NCBI GenBank assembly: GCA_902796695.1
Contig: CADBQE010000255.1
Coordinates: 1-6,391 of the forward strand
Direction of reading: 5' to 3'
Length of the DNA stretch: 6,391 nucleotides
Source of the DNA: an uncultured Lachnospiraceae bacterium
GTDB taxonomy: Bacteria > Bacillota > Clostridia > Lachnospirales > Lachnospiraceae
The notes under the pieces were generated by a model, which saw only the letters and a program-made list of their open reading frames with translations, was not told the origin of the DNA and searched no databases. The position numbers were made by a program, and so were the translations under genes. Shown piece by piece: positions 1-6,295 of the stretch (position 1 is the stretch's first letter; each line of letters opens with the position of its first letter).

Positions 1-444
1 CGGGAAAACGGCGTGGTGGAAGTGGCGCCGCTGGCCTATATGCGCGGCCGTACGCTGAACCACGCGCGCATCATCATAGACGAAGGCCAGAACGCGTCGC
101 TTGCCACGCTGAAAATGGCCCTGACCCGTCTGGGAGAGGATTCCCGCATGGTCCTGACCGGCGACGTGACGCAGATCGACCTGCCGCGGGCAAGCGATTC
201 GGGACTCACCCGATGCGCCGAGATCCTGCGGGGTGTCGAAGGCATCGGCGTGATCCACCTGACGAACCGCGACGTGGTGCGGAACAAGATCGTGAAAGAT
301 ATCGTCAAAGCCTTTGAAAAAGAGGAAGCGCGTGAGGCGGAGCGCCGGGAAAAACCGCGCGGCACCGTGCCGAACAGACGCAGAAGCGGCCCGATGTATC
401 TGAGCGGAGAAGGAAGAAAAAATGACGATCACCCTTACATTTGA
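1..444 (+). CDS. phoH: PhoH family ATPase (putative RNA helicase), 3' part only
   Basis: This is the C-terminal 147 residues of a PhoH-like protein; the reading frame is open from the first base, so the gene begins upstream and the N-terminal Walker A region is missing. Visible family landmarks, numbered from the window edge, are VAPLAYMRGRTL (8-19), the Walker B-like IIIDEGQN (24-31), VLTGDVTQIDLP (51-62) and the closing helix region with DVVRNKIVKDIVKAFE. PhoH proteins are cytoplasmic P-loop ATPases thought to act on RNA and are usually encoded next to ybeY, as here. Two oddities stand out. The normally alanine-containing DEAQN motif reads DEGQN. After the usual family end near residue 108 there is an extra tail of about 39 residues, rich in Arg, Lys and Glu, whose last codons overlap the start of ybeY by 23 bases. 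Family identity is very secure; biochemical role is inferred from the family. Confidence 0.96.
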   Translation, partial: RENGVVEVAPLAYMRGRTLNHARIIIDEGQNASLATLKMALTRLGEDSRMVLTGDVTQIDLPRASDSGLTRCAEILRGVEGIGVIHLTNRDVVRNKIVKDIVKAFEKEEAREAERREKPRGTVPNRRRSGPMYLSGEGRKNDDHPYI

Positions 445-925
445 AACGGAAGATCCGTTTGATTTCGGCGCAGAAGCGCTGATCCGGCGCGTTGCGGAAG
501 CGGCACTGGAAAAAGAAGCCTGTCCTTATGCATGCGCCGTGGATATCCTGATTACGGACAACGAGGCAATCCGGGAGATCAACCGGGAGGAACGGGGCAT
601 TGACGCCCCGACGGACGTCCTGAGCTTTCCGGCCGTCCCGTTCGAGACCCCCGGAGATTTTTCGCGCCTGGAAGAAGATCCCCTGCTTTTTGAACCGGAC
701 AGCGGGGAGCTGCTGCTGGGCGATATGGTGATCTCCGCGGACAAAGTCCTGTCGCAGGCGGAAGAATACGGCCACAGTCCGCGCCGGGAACTGGCTTTCC
801 TCACGGCGCACAGCATGTATCATCTGATGGGCTATGACCATGAGACGGATGCGGAGCGGCTGATCATGGAAGAAAAGCAGGAGAGCCTCCTGCAGGAACT
901 GGGGATCACAAGGGACGATGGCTGA
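422..925 (+). CDS. ybeY: Endoribonuclease YbeY (rRNA maturation factor)
   Basis: A 167-residue protein of the UPF0054/YbeY family, a zinc-dependent single-strand endoribonuclease involved in 16S rRNA 3'-end maturation and ribosome quality control. The zinc-binding signature HxxxHxxxxxH is intact as HSMYHLMGYDH, with His130, His134 and His140. The conserved upstream block RGIDAPTDVLSFP (58-70) contains the invariant Arg58, and LLLGDMVIS (97-105) matches the LGD-I-IS strand of the family. Length fits bacterial YbeY (about 150-170). The ATG at 422 is chosen because AGGA (411-414) sits seven bases upstream and the N-terminus reads like family members. The gene overlaps the end of phoH by 23 bases, and its stop overlaps the next gene as ATGGCTGA, so translation is probably coupled on both sides. 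All metal ligands are present, so the enzyme is presumably active. Confidence 0.97.
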   Translation: MTITLTFETEDPFDFGAEALIRRVAEAALEKEACPYACAVDILITDNEAIREINREERGIDAPTDVLSFPAVPFETPGDFSRLEEDPLLFEPDSGELLLGDMVISADKVLSQAEEYGHSPRRELAFLTAHSMYHLMGYDHETDAERLIMEEKQESLLQELGITRDDG

Positions 926-2573
926 CAATCGGAAAAAGACCAACTTTATCGCACAGGGCGGCATTCTGGCGTTAGCCGGCATTATCAGCCGCATTATCGG
1001 CATGCTGTACCGCATCCCGCTGATGAACATCATCGGGGAACAGGGAAGCGGGATCTACAGTACGGCGTATGATATTTACAACATCATGCTGCTGATCTCC
1101 TCGTACAGCCTTCCGATGGCGGTCTCCAAGATGGTTTCCGCGAAACTGAGCCTGAAGCAGTACCGGAACGTGCGCCGGGTCCTGCTCGTCAGTCTGGCTT
1201 TCGGCGCGGCGCTGGGACTTGCGGCGGCTGCGCTGATGTATTTCGGCGCCTCTTTCCTGGCCGGCAGCGTGCTGAGCATGCCGCGGGCGGCGCTGGCGGT
1301 CAGACTGCTGGCTCCGACCGTGTTCATCATGGGCATGCTGGGCGTACTGCGCGGCTTTTTCCAGGGGCACGGCACCATGGTTCCCACCGCGGTGTCGCAG
1401 ATCCTGGAACAGATCATTCATGTGGGCGTGAGCATTGCGGCGGCTTCGCTCCTGTTTAACAGAGGGCTGGAAAAAGAAGCGGCCGGAAGCACAATGACGG
1501 CGCCCGCGTACGGCGCGGCCGGGGCTACGATCGGCACCGGTGTGGGAGCGCTCGCCGCCCTGCTGTTCGTCGGATTCATATTCCTTCTGTACAGAAAAAC
1601 ACTGAACAGACGGTGTCTGCGCGATGTGAGCGACGTCACGGATTCTCCGCTCTCGACCCTTCGCACCGTGGCGGTCACGGCCATTCCCATCCTGATCAGC
1701 GCGACGATCGCCAATATCGTCAACGTGCTGGATCACGGCGTGTTCGGCGCCTATATGGGGGCCGAACAGATGGATCTGTACGAAACGCTCTGGGGCGCCT
1801 ACAGCGGCAAATTCATTGTCCTGACGAACGTGCCGATCGCGATCGCGACCGCCCTTTCTTCCTCCACGCTGCCGGCGGTCTCCGCCCATATGGCTCAGAA
1901 CGACCGGGAAGGCGCCATGAAGAAAGCGGCTTCCGCGATTCATTTTATAGCGCTGGTCGCGATACCGGCCTCGCTGGCGCTTGCTGTTCTGGCCAAGCCC
2001 TGTCTGGACCTGCTGTTCCGCTCCACGGATAATTCGCAGGCCGCTCAGATCATGATGGCCGGCTTTACCGTGGTGATCGGCTATTCGCTGTCGGCCGTCA
2101 GCGTCGGGATCCTTCAGGGCAGCGGGCTGTTCTGGGAACCTATCAAGAATTACATCATTTCCCTGGTGATCCATATGCCGCTGCTGGCCCTGGCGCTCTT
2201 TGTGCTCCACGGGGGCATTCTGGGCGTTGCCGTCTGCAATGCCTCGTTCGGCCTGTGTTCCTCGGTGCTGAATATCCTTTCCATGCACCGGCGCCTCGGC
2301 TACCATCAGGAACTGAAGCGGACTATCGGCCGGGTGTCGATCGCTTCGGTGATCATGGCAGCCGCCGCGTACGGAATTTACCGCGGTCTGTTTGCCCTGC
2401 ATCTGGGCAATACCGTCAGTCTGCTCGTCTGTGCCGTTTCCGCGCTGCTGATCTATTTTGCCATGATCCTGCTGCTGGGAGCGGTTAACGAGGAGGAATT
2501 AAGAAGCATGCCCAAGGGCGGCGCGCTGGCAGCCCTGGCCCGCAGGCTGCATCTGCTTCGTCAGGAGGCTTAA
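918..2573 (+). CDS. MurJ/SpoVB-like lipid-linked oligosaccharide flippase (MOP superfamily)
   Basis: A 551-residue, very hydrophobic polytopic membrane protein of the polysaccharide transporter (PST) branch of the MOP superfamily, closest in appearance to Bacillus YtgP (MurJ) and SpoVB. The N-terminal block FIAQGGILALAGIISRIIGMLYRIP (10-34), IYSTAYDIYNIMLLISSYSLPMAVSKMVS (46-74), the motif RGFFQGHGTMVPTAVSQILEQI (145-166) and VPIAIATALSSSTLPAVSAH (305-324) are typical. Length and spacing of hydrophobic segments fit about 14 transmembrane helices. Family members flip lipid-linked cell-wall or polysaccharide precursors across the cytoplasmic membrane; whether this one handles lipid II (MurJ role), a sporulation-specific role or another glycan cannot be read from sequence. 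The start overlaps the ybeY stop by eight bases (ATGGCTGA), with AGGGA at 911-915 too close to be an ideal ribosome site, which favours coupled translation. A well-placed AGGAGG at the gene end serves the next gene. Confidence 0.93.
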   Translation: MADNRKKTNFIAQGGILALAGIISRIIGMLYRIPLMNIIGEQGSGIYSTAYDIYNIMLLISSYSLPMAVSKMVSAKLSLKQYRNVRRVLLVSLAFGAALGLAAAALMYFGASFLAGSVLSMPRAALAVRLLAPTVFIMGMLGVLRGFFQGHGTMVPTAVSQILEQIIHVGVSIAAASLLFNRGLEKEAAGSTMTAPAYGAAGATIGTGVGALAALLFVGFIFLLYRKTLNRRCLRDVSDVTDSPLSTLRTVAVTAIPILISATIANIVNVLDHGVFGAYMGAEQMDLYETLWGAYSGKFIVLTNVPIAIATALSSSTLPAVSAHMAQNDREGAMKKAASAIHFIALVAIPASLALAVLAKPCLDLLFRSTDNSQAAQIMMAGFTVVIGYSLSAVSVGILQGSGLFWEPIKNYIISLVIHMPLLALALFVLHGGILGVAVCNASFGLCSSVLNILSMHRRLGYHQELKRTIGRVSIASVIMAAAAYGIYRGLFALHLGNTVSLLVCAVSALLIYFAMILLLGAVNEEELRSMPKGGALAALARRLHLLRQEA

Positions 2574-2574
2574 G

Positions 2575-3819
2575 ATGAAGATTGCTGTGATCGGCGGCGG
2601 CGCGGCCGGCATGATGGCGGCGCTGACCGCAGCGGAAGCCGATGCCGAGGTCGAATTGCTGGAAGCCGGAACGGTCCCCGGAAAGAAGATCCTTTCCACC
2701 GGAAACGGCCGCTGCAATCTGACCAATCTGGCACTGGATCCGTCTCTGTACCAGGGTTCCTTAAGACGCCATGCCTCGCTGCTGCTGCGGGAATTCGGCG
2801 TACAGGAAACACTGGATTTTTTCGAAAAAATCGGGATCCCGACCGTTGCGGCCGGTTCCGCCCGGGGCAATGACGCCTGGGTCTACCCGTCCTGCAAAGA
2901 AGCATCCGCCGTGCGCATGGCGCTCGAGATGGAGTGCGAACGCCGGAAAGTGCGGATCCGCAAGGAATTCCGCGCCGTTTCCTTGAAGAAGAAACAGGGC
3001 GGCCGGTTCGAGATCACTTCGGATAACGGTCAGACCGTCGGCGCGGACCGCGTGATCCTGGCGGCCGGCGGCAAAGCGTTTCCGAAATCCGGCTCCGACG
3101 GCAGCGGCTACGCGTTAGCCGTTTCCCTGGGGCATCATCTGGTTTCCCCCCTGCCCGCGCTGGGGCCGGTCGTCAGTTCGGCTCCTTACGGCAAAAAGCT
3201 GGCGGGCCTGCGTGCGGAAGCCCTTTTGTCACTGCAGGTGGACGAGGCGGAAACCGCCCGGGAATACGGAGAAGTCCAGTTTACGGACTACGGCCTTTCC
3301 GGGATCCCGGTTTTCCAGCTGAGCGGACGGATCGCGCGCGAACTGGCTGCGGACCATCGGGTGACTCTGGTTCTGGACCTTCTGCCCGGCAAAACGGAGC
3401 AGGAGATCGTGCTGGATCTGGCGGAACGCCGCCTGCGCCGCCGGGAGCGGGAGAGCGGCACGCTGCTGCTGGGACTGGTCCCGTCCAAAATGGTGCCGGT
3501 TCTGTTTCAGGAAAGCGGCATCCCGCTGCACGTGCCCTGCAGCGCCATCCCTCAGGAAGGCCTGGCCCATCTGGCGGAACTGCTGACTTCCCTGCCCTTC
3601 CCTATCGCGAGCGTCCGGGATTTTGACGCCTGTCAGGTGACGTCCGGCGGGATCCCCGCCACGGAGGTCAGCCTGAATCTGGAATCCATCAAATGCGTCG
3701 GCCTGTTTTTTGCCGGCGAGATCCTGGACCTGGACGGTCCCTGCGGCGGCTACAATCTGCAGTGGGCCTGGACCAGCGGCTATGCCGCCGGCAAAGCCGC
3801 GTCCCGGGAAACGGAATAA
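2575..3819 (+). CDS. HI0933-family NAD(P)/FAD-dependent oxidoreductase
   Basis: A 414-residue flavoprotein of the HI0933/YhiN family, often annotated as 'aminoacetone oxidase family FAD-binding enzyme' or BaiN-like. The N-terminus is a Rossmann FAD-binding fold: IAVIGGGAAG (3-12) with the ribose-binding acidic residue near Glu30. The family signature GKKILSTGNGRCNLTN lies at 36-51, a second dinucleotide motif ILAAGGKAFP at 161-170, FTDYGLSGIPVFQLSG at 236-251, and the C-terminal FAD-contacting block GEILDLDGPCGGYNLQWAWTSGYAAG at 381-406. All parts are present, so the protein looks complete and active. The physiological substrate of the family is not settled; the bile-acid link suggested for BaiN should not be assumed here. 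The ATG at 2575 follows the flippase stop by one base and has AGGAGG at 2563-2568 six bases upstream. In many Clostridia this gene neighbours cmk and ispH; neither is seen downstream here. Confidence 0.95.
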   Translation: MKIAVIGGGAAGMMAALTAAEADAEVELLEAGTVPGKKILSTGNGRCNLTNLALDPSLYQGSLRRHASLLLREFGVQETLDFFEKIGIPTVAAGSARGNDAWVYPSCKEASAVRMALEMECERRKVRIRKEFRAVSLKKKQGGRFEITSDNGQTVGADRVILAAGGKAFPKSGSDGSGYALAVSLGHHLVSPLPALGPVVSSAPYGKKLAGLRAEALLSLQVDEAETAREYGEVQFTDYGLSGIPVFQLSGRIARELAADHRVTLVLDLLPGKTEQEIVLDLAERRLRRRERESGTLLLGLVPSKMVPVLFQESGIPLHVPCSAIPQEGLAHLAELLTSLPFPIASVRDFDACQVTSGGIPATEVSLNLESIKCVGLFFAGEILDLDGPCGGYNLQWAWTSGYAAGKAASRETE

Positions 3820-3828
3820 AGGAGCATT

Positions 3829-4500
3829 ATGACGACCCCTGTAAAGAAGAATCCTGTTCTGACCGCGGCCGCGGCCGTCCTGCTGCTGGCCCTGATTATC
3901 AGCACCGCTGTTGTCCTTACGCTGCATCTGCGCTTTATCTATTATCATGACATCGATGCGCTGCACATAGAAGAAATGTCCGGCATGCCGGAGGAGACGA
4001 TCCGTGAAAACTATGACGTGCTGATCGACTATAATCTCGTCTGGAACCGCGGCCCGCTCCGCTTCCCGGACTTTCCGATGTCCGTGGGCGGCGAAACGCA
4101 TTTCCGGGAAGTCAAGCGCATTTTTGACATCTTCCAGATCCTGTTTGTCGTTTCGGCGGCCGGCATGTGCGTGCTGTGGCTGCGGGCCAAAAGCCTGCGC
4201 GACGGCCTGTACGCGCGCATTACCGGCTATCTGTGCTTCGGGATCACGGCTGCGCTCGGCCTGTTTGCCCTGATCGGCTGGGACAGGCTTTTCGTGCTGT
4301 TTCACCACGTTTTTTTCAACAATGATTTCTGGATCTTCGACGCGGCGACGGATCCGGTCATCACCATACTGCCGGATACTTTCTTCCTGCATGAAGCTGT
4401 TCTGATCCTGGCGGTCGTTCTGATCGGCGGGACGGCGGCGCTGATCGCGGGAATAAAAGCTAAACATAAATCAAACGGCGGGATCCCCGGATCCGCCTGA
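3829..4500 (+). CDS. DUF1461 / TIGR01906-type integral membrane protein
   Basis: A 223-residue protein matching the look of the DUF1461 (TIGR01906) family of Firmicutes membrane proteins of unknown function. Hydrophobic stretches suggest four transmembrane helices at about 10-33, 102-119, 131-151 and 187-208. The roughly 65-residue loop after helix 1 carries the family-like pattern ENYDVLIDYNLVW (60-72) and HFREVKRIFD (91-100); the loop between helices 3 and 4 carries FHHVFFNNDFWIFDAATDP (158-176), with ILPDTFF following at 180-186. By hydrophobic pattern the two conserved loops would face the same side, possibly outside, since positive charges lie before helix 1 and between helices 2 and 3. 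The ATG at 3829 is preceded by AAGGAG (3819-3824) at a short spacing and lies nine bases after the previous stop, so it is co-transcribed. The last 14 residues are Gly/Pro/Ser/Lys-rich and overlap an imperfect inverted repeat. Function is unknown. Confidence 0.85.
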   Translation: MTTPVKKNPVLTAAAAVLLLALIISTAVVLTLHLRFIYYHDIDALHIEEMSGMPEETIRENYDVLIDYNLVWNRGPLRFPDFPMSVGGETHFREVKRIFDIFQILFVVSAAGMCVLWLRAKSLRDGLYARITGYLCFGITAALGLFALIGWDRLFVLFHHVFFNNDFWIFDAATDPVITILPDTFFLHEAVLILAVVLIGGTAALIAGIKAKHKSNGGIPGSA

Positions 4501-4503
4501 ATC

Positions 4504-4509
4504 AGGAGG
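4504..4509 (+). promoter_or_regulatory. AGGAGG ribosome binding site that bears on the start of the flavin reductase gene
   Basis: A perfect AGGAGG lies in the 12-base gap after the DUF1461 gene. It is only three bases from the ATG at 4513 but nine bases from an in-frame GTG at 4519. Typical spacing is about five to ten bases, so the site favours the GTG, whereas codon preference favours the ATG. Confidence 0.8.
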
Positions 4510-4512
4510 TAA

Positions 4513-5085
4513 ATGACTGTGAAAAAATCCCTTGGAAAGAATGCTTCCGTATTTCCCATGCCCGTTCTCATGATCGCGACCTACGACGAAAACGGCAAAG
4601 TCAACGTGATGAACGCGGCCTGGGGCATGAACTGCGAGATGGACCAGCTGATCCTGTGCCTCACCGGAACGCACAAGACCTCAAAGAACCTGCGGCTGAA
4701 CAAAGCCTGCACGGTGGCACTGGCGGATCAGGCGCATCTGAAGGAAGCCGATTACTTCGGCATGGCTTCCGGCAACAAAACGGAGGACAAATTCGAACGC
4801 ACGGGCCTGCACGCGGTCAGGAGCGAAAAAGTCAACGCCCCGATCATCGAAGAGTTCCCGATCGTGATGGAATGCGAACTGCTGGAGGAAGTGGAGACGG
4901 AGAACCTGCACTGCTTTGTCGTGAAAGTCCTGGACACCCTGGCAGAAGAGAGCGTCTTAAAAGAGGACGGCAAACCCTGCATGCACAAAGCCGGCGCCGT
5001 GCTCTTCAACCAGTTCCGGGCTTCCTATATGGGAATCGGCGAAAAAGTCGGCCAGGCCTGGGACGAAGGAAAGGCATTTCTGTAA
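4513..5085 (+). CDS. Flavin reductase family protein (FMN-binding split barrel)
   Basis: A 190-residue protein of the flavin reductase-like/flavoredoxin type, cytoplasmic, expected to bind FMN and take part in NAD(P)H- or protein-dependent flavin electron transfer. Recognisable stretches are FPMPVLMIATYDENGKVNVMNAAWG (14-38), a split-barrel strand and FMN-loop region; LTGTHKTSKNLRLNKACTVAL (50-70), where the THKT segment matches the phosphate-contacting loop; YFGMASGNKTEDKFERTGL (81-99); and a C-terminal block after residue 155. There is no signal peptide or membrane segment. The partner is not encoded nearby, apart from another flavoprotein two genes upstream. The start is ambiguous: ATG at 4513 is given, but GTG at 4519 (protein beginning MKKSLGK) has better spacing from AGGAGG and would give 188 residues. 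This is the last gene of the plus-strand unit and is followed by a strong terminator 19 bases past its stop. Confidence 0.92.
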   Translation: MTVKKSLGKNASVFPMPVLMIATYDENGKVNVMNAAWGMNCEMDQLILCLTGTHKTSKNLRLNKACTVALADQAHLKEADYFGMASGNKTEDKFERTGLHAVRSEKVNAPIIEEFPIVMECELLEEVETENLHCFVVKVLDTLAEESVLKEDGKPCMHKAGAVLFNQFRASYMGIGEKVGQAWDEGKAFL

Positions 5086-5104
5086 GACTGCATCCGGCGG
5101 ATCC

Positions 5105-5135
5105 AAAAAAGATGCCCTTTCGAGGGCATCTTTTT
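5105..5135. terminator. Bidirectional intrinsic terminator between convergent units
   Basis: A perfect eight-pair stem (GATGCCCT at 5111-5118 with AGGGCATC at 5123-5130) closes a TTCG loop. It is flanked by six A residues on the left and five T residues on the right, which both extend the stem and provide a U-tract on either strand. It sits in the only intergenic gap of the window, 74 bases between two converging stops, so it should end both the plus-strand unit and the minus-strand CHR unit. Confidence 0.92.
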
Positions 5136-5159
5136 GTATTCCCATGAGCGAAAGCCGCG

Positions 5160-5729
5160 TCAGAGTTTCAGCAGAATCCCGGCAATGGCGCCGAACAGGA
5201 GAAAGAAACCGGGATGGATCTTTTTCCAGATCTTGGTGCCGAAGAAAACCAGGACCCCCAGCGCTATGGCCTCCCACCGCAGAACGGCAAAGCTGGAGAG
5301 AGAAAGGCCTTTCCAGGAGGACAGATCCAGGAAATTGGCGGTAAACAGGGAAAGCAGCACGGCTGCGATCAGAGCTGTGGAAGCCGGGCGCAGTCCGGAG
5401 AAGACCGCCGCGACCGCCGGGGAATCCTTGAACTTCTTCAGGAAACCGGCTACGATCATGATCACGATAAAGGAAGGGGTGATGAGGCCCAGCGTGGCAA
5501 TGAGAGCACCCGGGATGCCGGCCGTGGTAAAGCCGCAGTAGGTGGCCATATTGACGCCGATGGGGCCGGGCGTGGACTCGGATACCGCGATCATATCCTG
5601 CAGTTCCGTCAGGGAGAACCAGCCCGTGCGGACGGACATTTCCTGAAGAAAAGGAAGAGTGGCCAGACCTCCGCCTACCGCAAACAGACCGGTTTTGAAA
5701 AACTCGTAAAACAGCTGCAGATAGATCAT
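5160..5729 (-). CDS. Chromate transporter (CHR) family protein, half-size, second of a pair
   Basis: A 189-residue membrane protein consisting of one CHR domain (Chromate_transp family). The diagnostic motifs are present: FAVGGGLATLPFL (16-28), STPGPIGVNMATYCG (52-66) and GIPGALIATLGLITPS (71-86), followed by hydrophobic segments at about 87-97, 115-131, 148-165 and 172-187. Half-size CHR proteins are encoded as adjacent pairs and the known examples work together as a heterodimer; some export chromate, but in gut-type anaerobes the natural substrate is usually unproven. The start is well supported: AAAGGAGG at 5737-5744 stands seven bases upstream of the ATG, and that ATG overlaps the stop of the partner gene as ATGA. 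The motifs are not identical to those of the partner (STPGP here, QCTPG there), consistent with two specialised halves. Transcription should stop at the hairpin at 5105-5135. Confidence 0.95.
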   Translation of the reverse strand: MIYLQLFYEFFKTGLFAVGGGLATLPFLQEMSVRTGWFSLTELQDMIAVSESTPGPIGVNMATYCGFTTAGIPGALIATLGLITPSFIVIMIVAGFLKKFKDSPAVAAVFSGLRPASTALIAAVLLSLFTANFLDLSSWKGLSLSSFAVLRWEAIALGVLVFFGTKIWKKIHPGFFLLFGAIAGILLKL

Positions 5730-6295
5730 TTTCCGGCCTCCTTTCCGCTGCCGCGGTGCGGCAGATACAGGCCGAAGAACAGGCCCCAGACCATGGCGGC
5801 CACCACCAGAATGACCGAGGAGATCCTGAAGAAGAAGGAGGCGGCCAGCACCAGAACAAACAGAATCAGGGCCGGCAGACCCTTGCCCCGGATATTGCTC
5901 TTCAGCAGTTTGATGACGGTGTTCAGAACCAGTACGCAGACCACGACGCGCAGTCCGGCAAACGCGTGGATCACATATTCATTGTCCGCGAAATTGCGCA
6001 GAAATGCGGCGATCACCGTAATGATGATCAGAGACGGGAAAACGACTCCCAGTGTCGCGAGTGCGCCGCCCGCGAAGCCGGCGATCTTGCTGCCCACGAA
6101 CGTGGCGGTGTTGACGGCAATGACGCCCGGCGTGCACTGGCCGATGGCGTAGTAATCCGTCAGTTCTTCCTCGGTGCACCAGCCCTTCTTTTCGACAACT
6201 TCCCGCTGCAGAATGGGGAGCATGGCATAGCCGCCCCCGAAGGTGAGCCCGCCGACGCGGGCAAATGTCAGAAATAAATCTAAATAACGGTTCAT
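5726..6295 (-). CDS. Chromate transporter (CHR) family protein, half-size, first of a pair
   Basis: A 189-residue single-domain CHR membrane protein. Motifs visible are LTFGGGYAMLPILQ (17-30), GQCTPGVIAVNTATFVG (52-68) and the Gly-rich helix GFAGGALATLGVVFPS (73-88), followed by hydrophobic stretches at about 89-99, 115-129, 138-156 and 160-177. It ends in a short basic tail. It is transcribed just before its partner and their coding regions overlap by four bases, which fits equal production of two subunits of one transporter. Its own ATG overlaps the stop of a preceding gene, again as ATGA, with only a weak GAAAG-type ribosome site upstream, so its translation may depend on that upstream gene. 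No promoter is visible; it must lie outside the window. The transported anion cannot be decided from sequence: chromate resistance, sulfate or another anion are all possible. Confidence 0.95.
   Translation of the reverse strand: MNRYLDLFLTFARVGGLTFGGGYAMLPILQREVVEKKGWCTEEELTDYYAIGQCTPGVIAVNTATFVGSKIAGFAGGALATLGVVFPSLIIITVIAAFLRNFADNEYVIHAFAGLRVVVCVLVLNTVIKLLKSNIRGKGLPALILFVLVLAASFFFRISSVILVVAAMVWGLFFGLYLPHRGSGKEAGK

Noticed and set aside
972..2402. Long open frame (476 codons) on the minus strand opposite the flippase gene
   Set aside because: Its translation is rich in Arg, His, Gln and Asp with no hydrophobic core or family motif; it mirrors the G/C-rich third positions of the real plus-strand gene, which has full family motifs.
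3229..4467. Long open frame (412 codons) on the minus strand opposite the oxidoreductase and DUF1461 genes
   Set aside because: It spans two convincing plus-strand genes, is low-complexity (Gln/Arg/Asp/Ala) and has no recognisable domain; a compositional shadow.
5091..5104. Small palindrome ATCCGGCGGAT just before the terminator
   Set aside because: A five-base arm with a one-base loop is expected by chance in GC-rich DNA and cannot form a stable hairpin.
4957..5859. Minus-strand frame (300 codons) covering the terminator and the CHR gene in another frame
   Set aside because: It runs through the strong terminator hairpin and overlaps the CHR gene, which carries the diagnostic motifs; the translation is Arg/Ser/Pro-rich without domains.
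5214..6152. Plus-strand frame (312 codons) opposite the two CHR genes
   Set aside because: Antisense to two clearly real genes; the translation is polar and low-complexity, with no credible ribosome site or domain.
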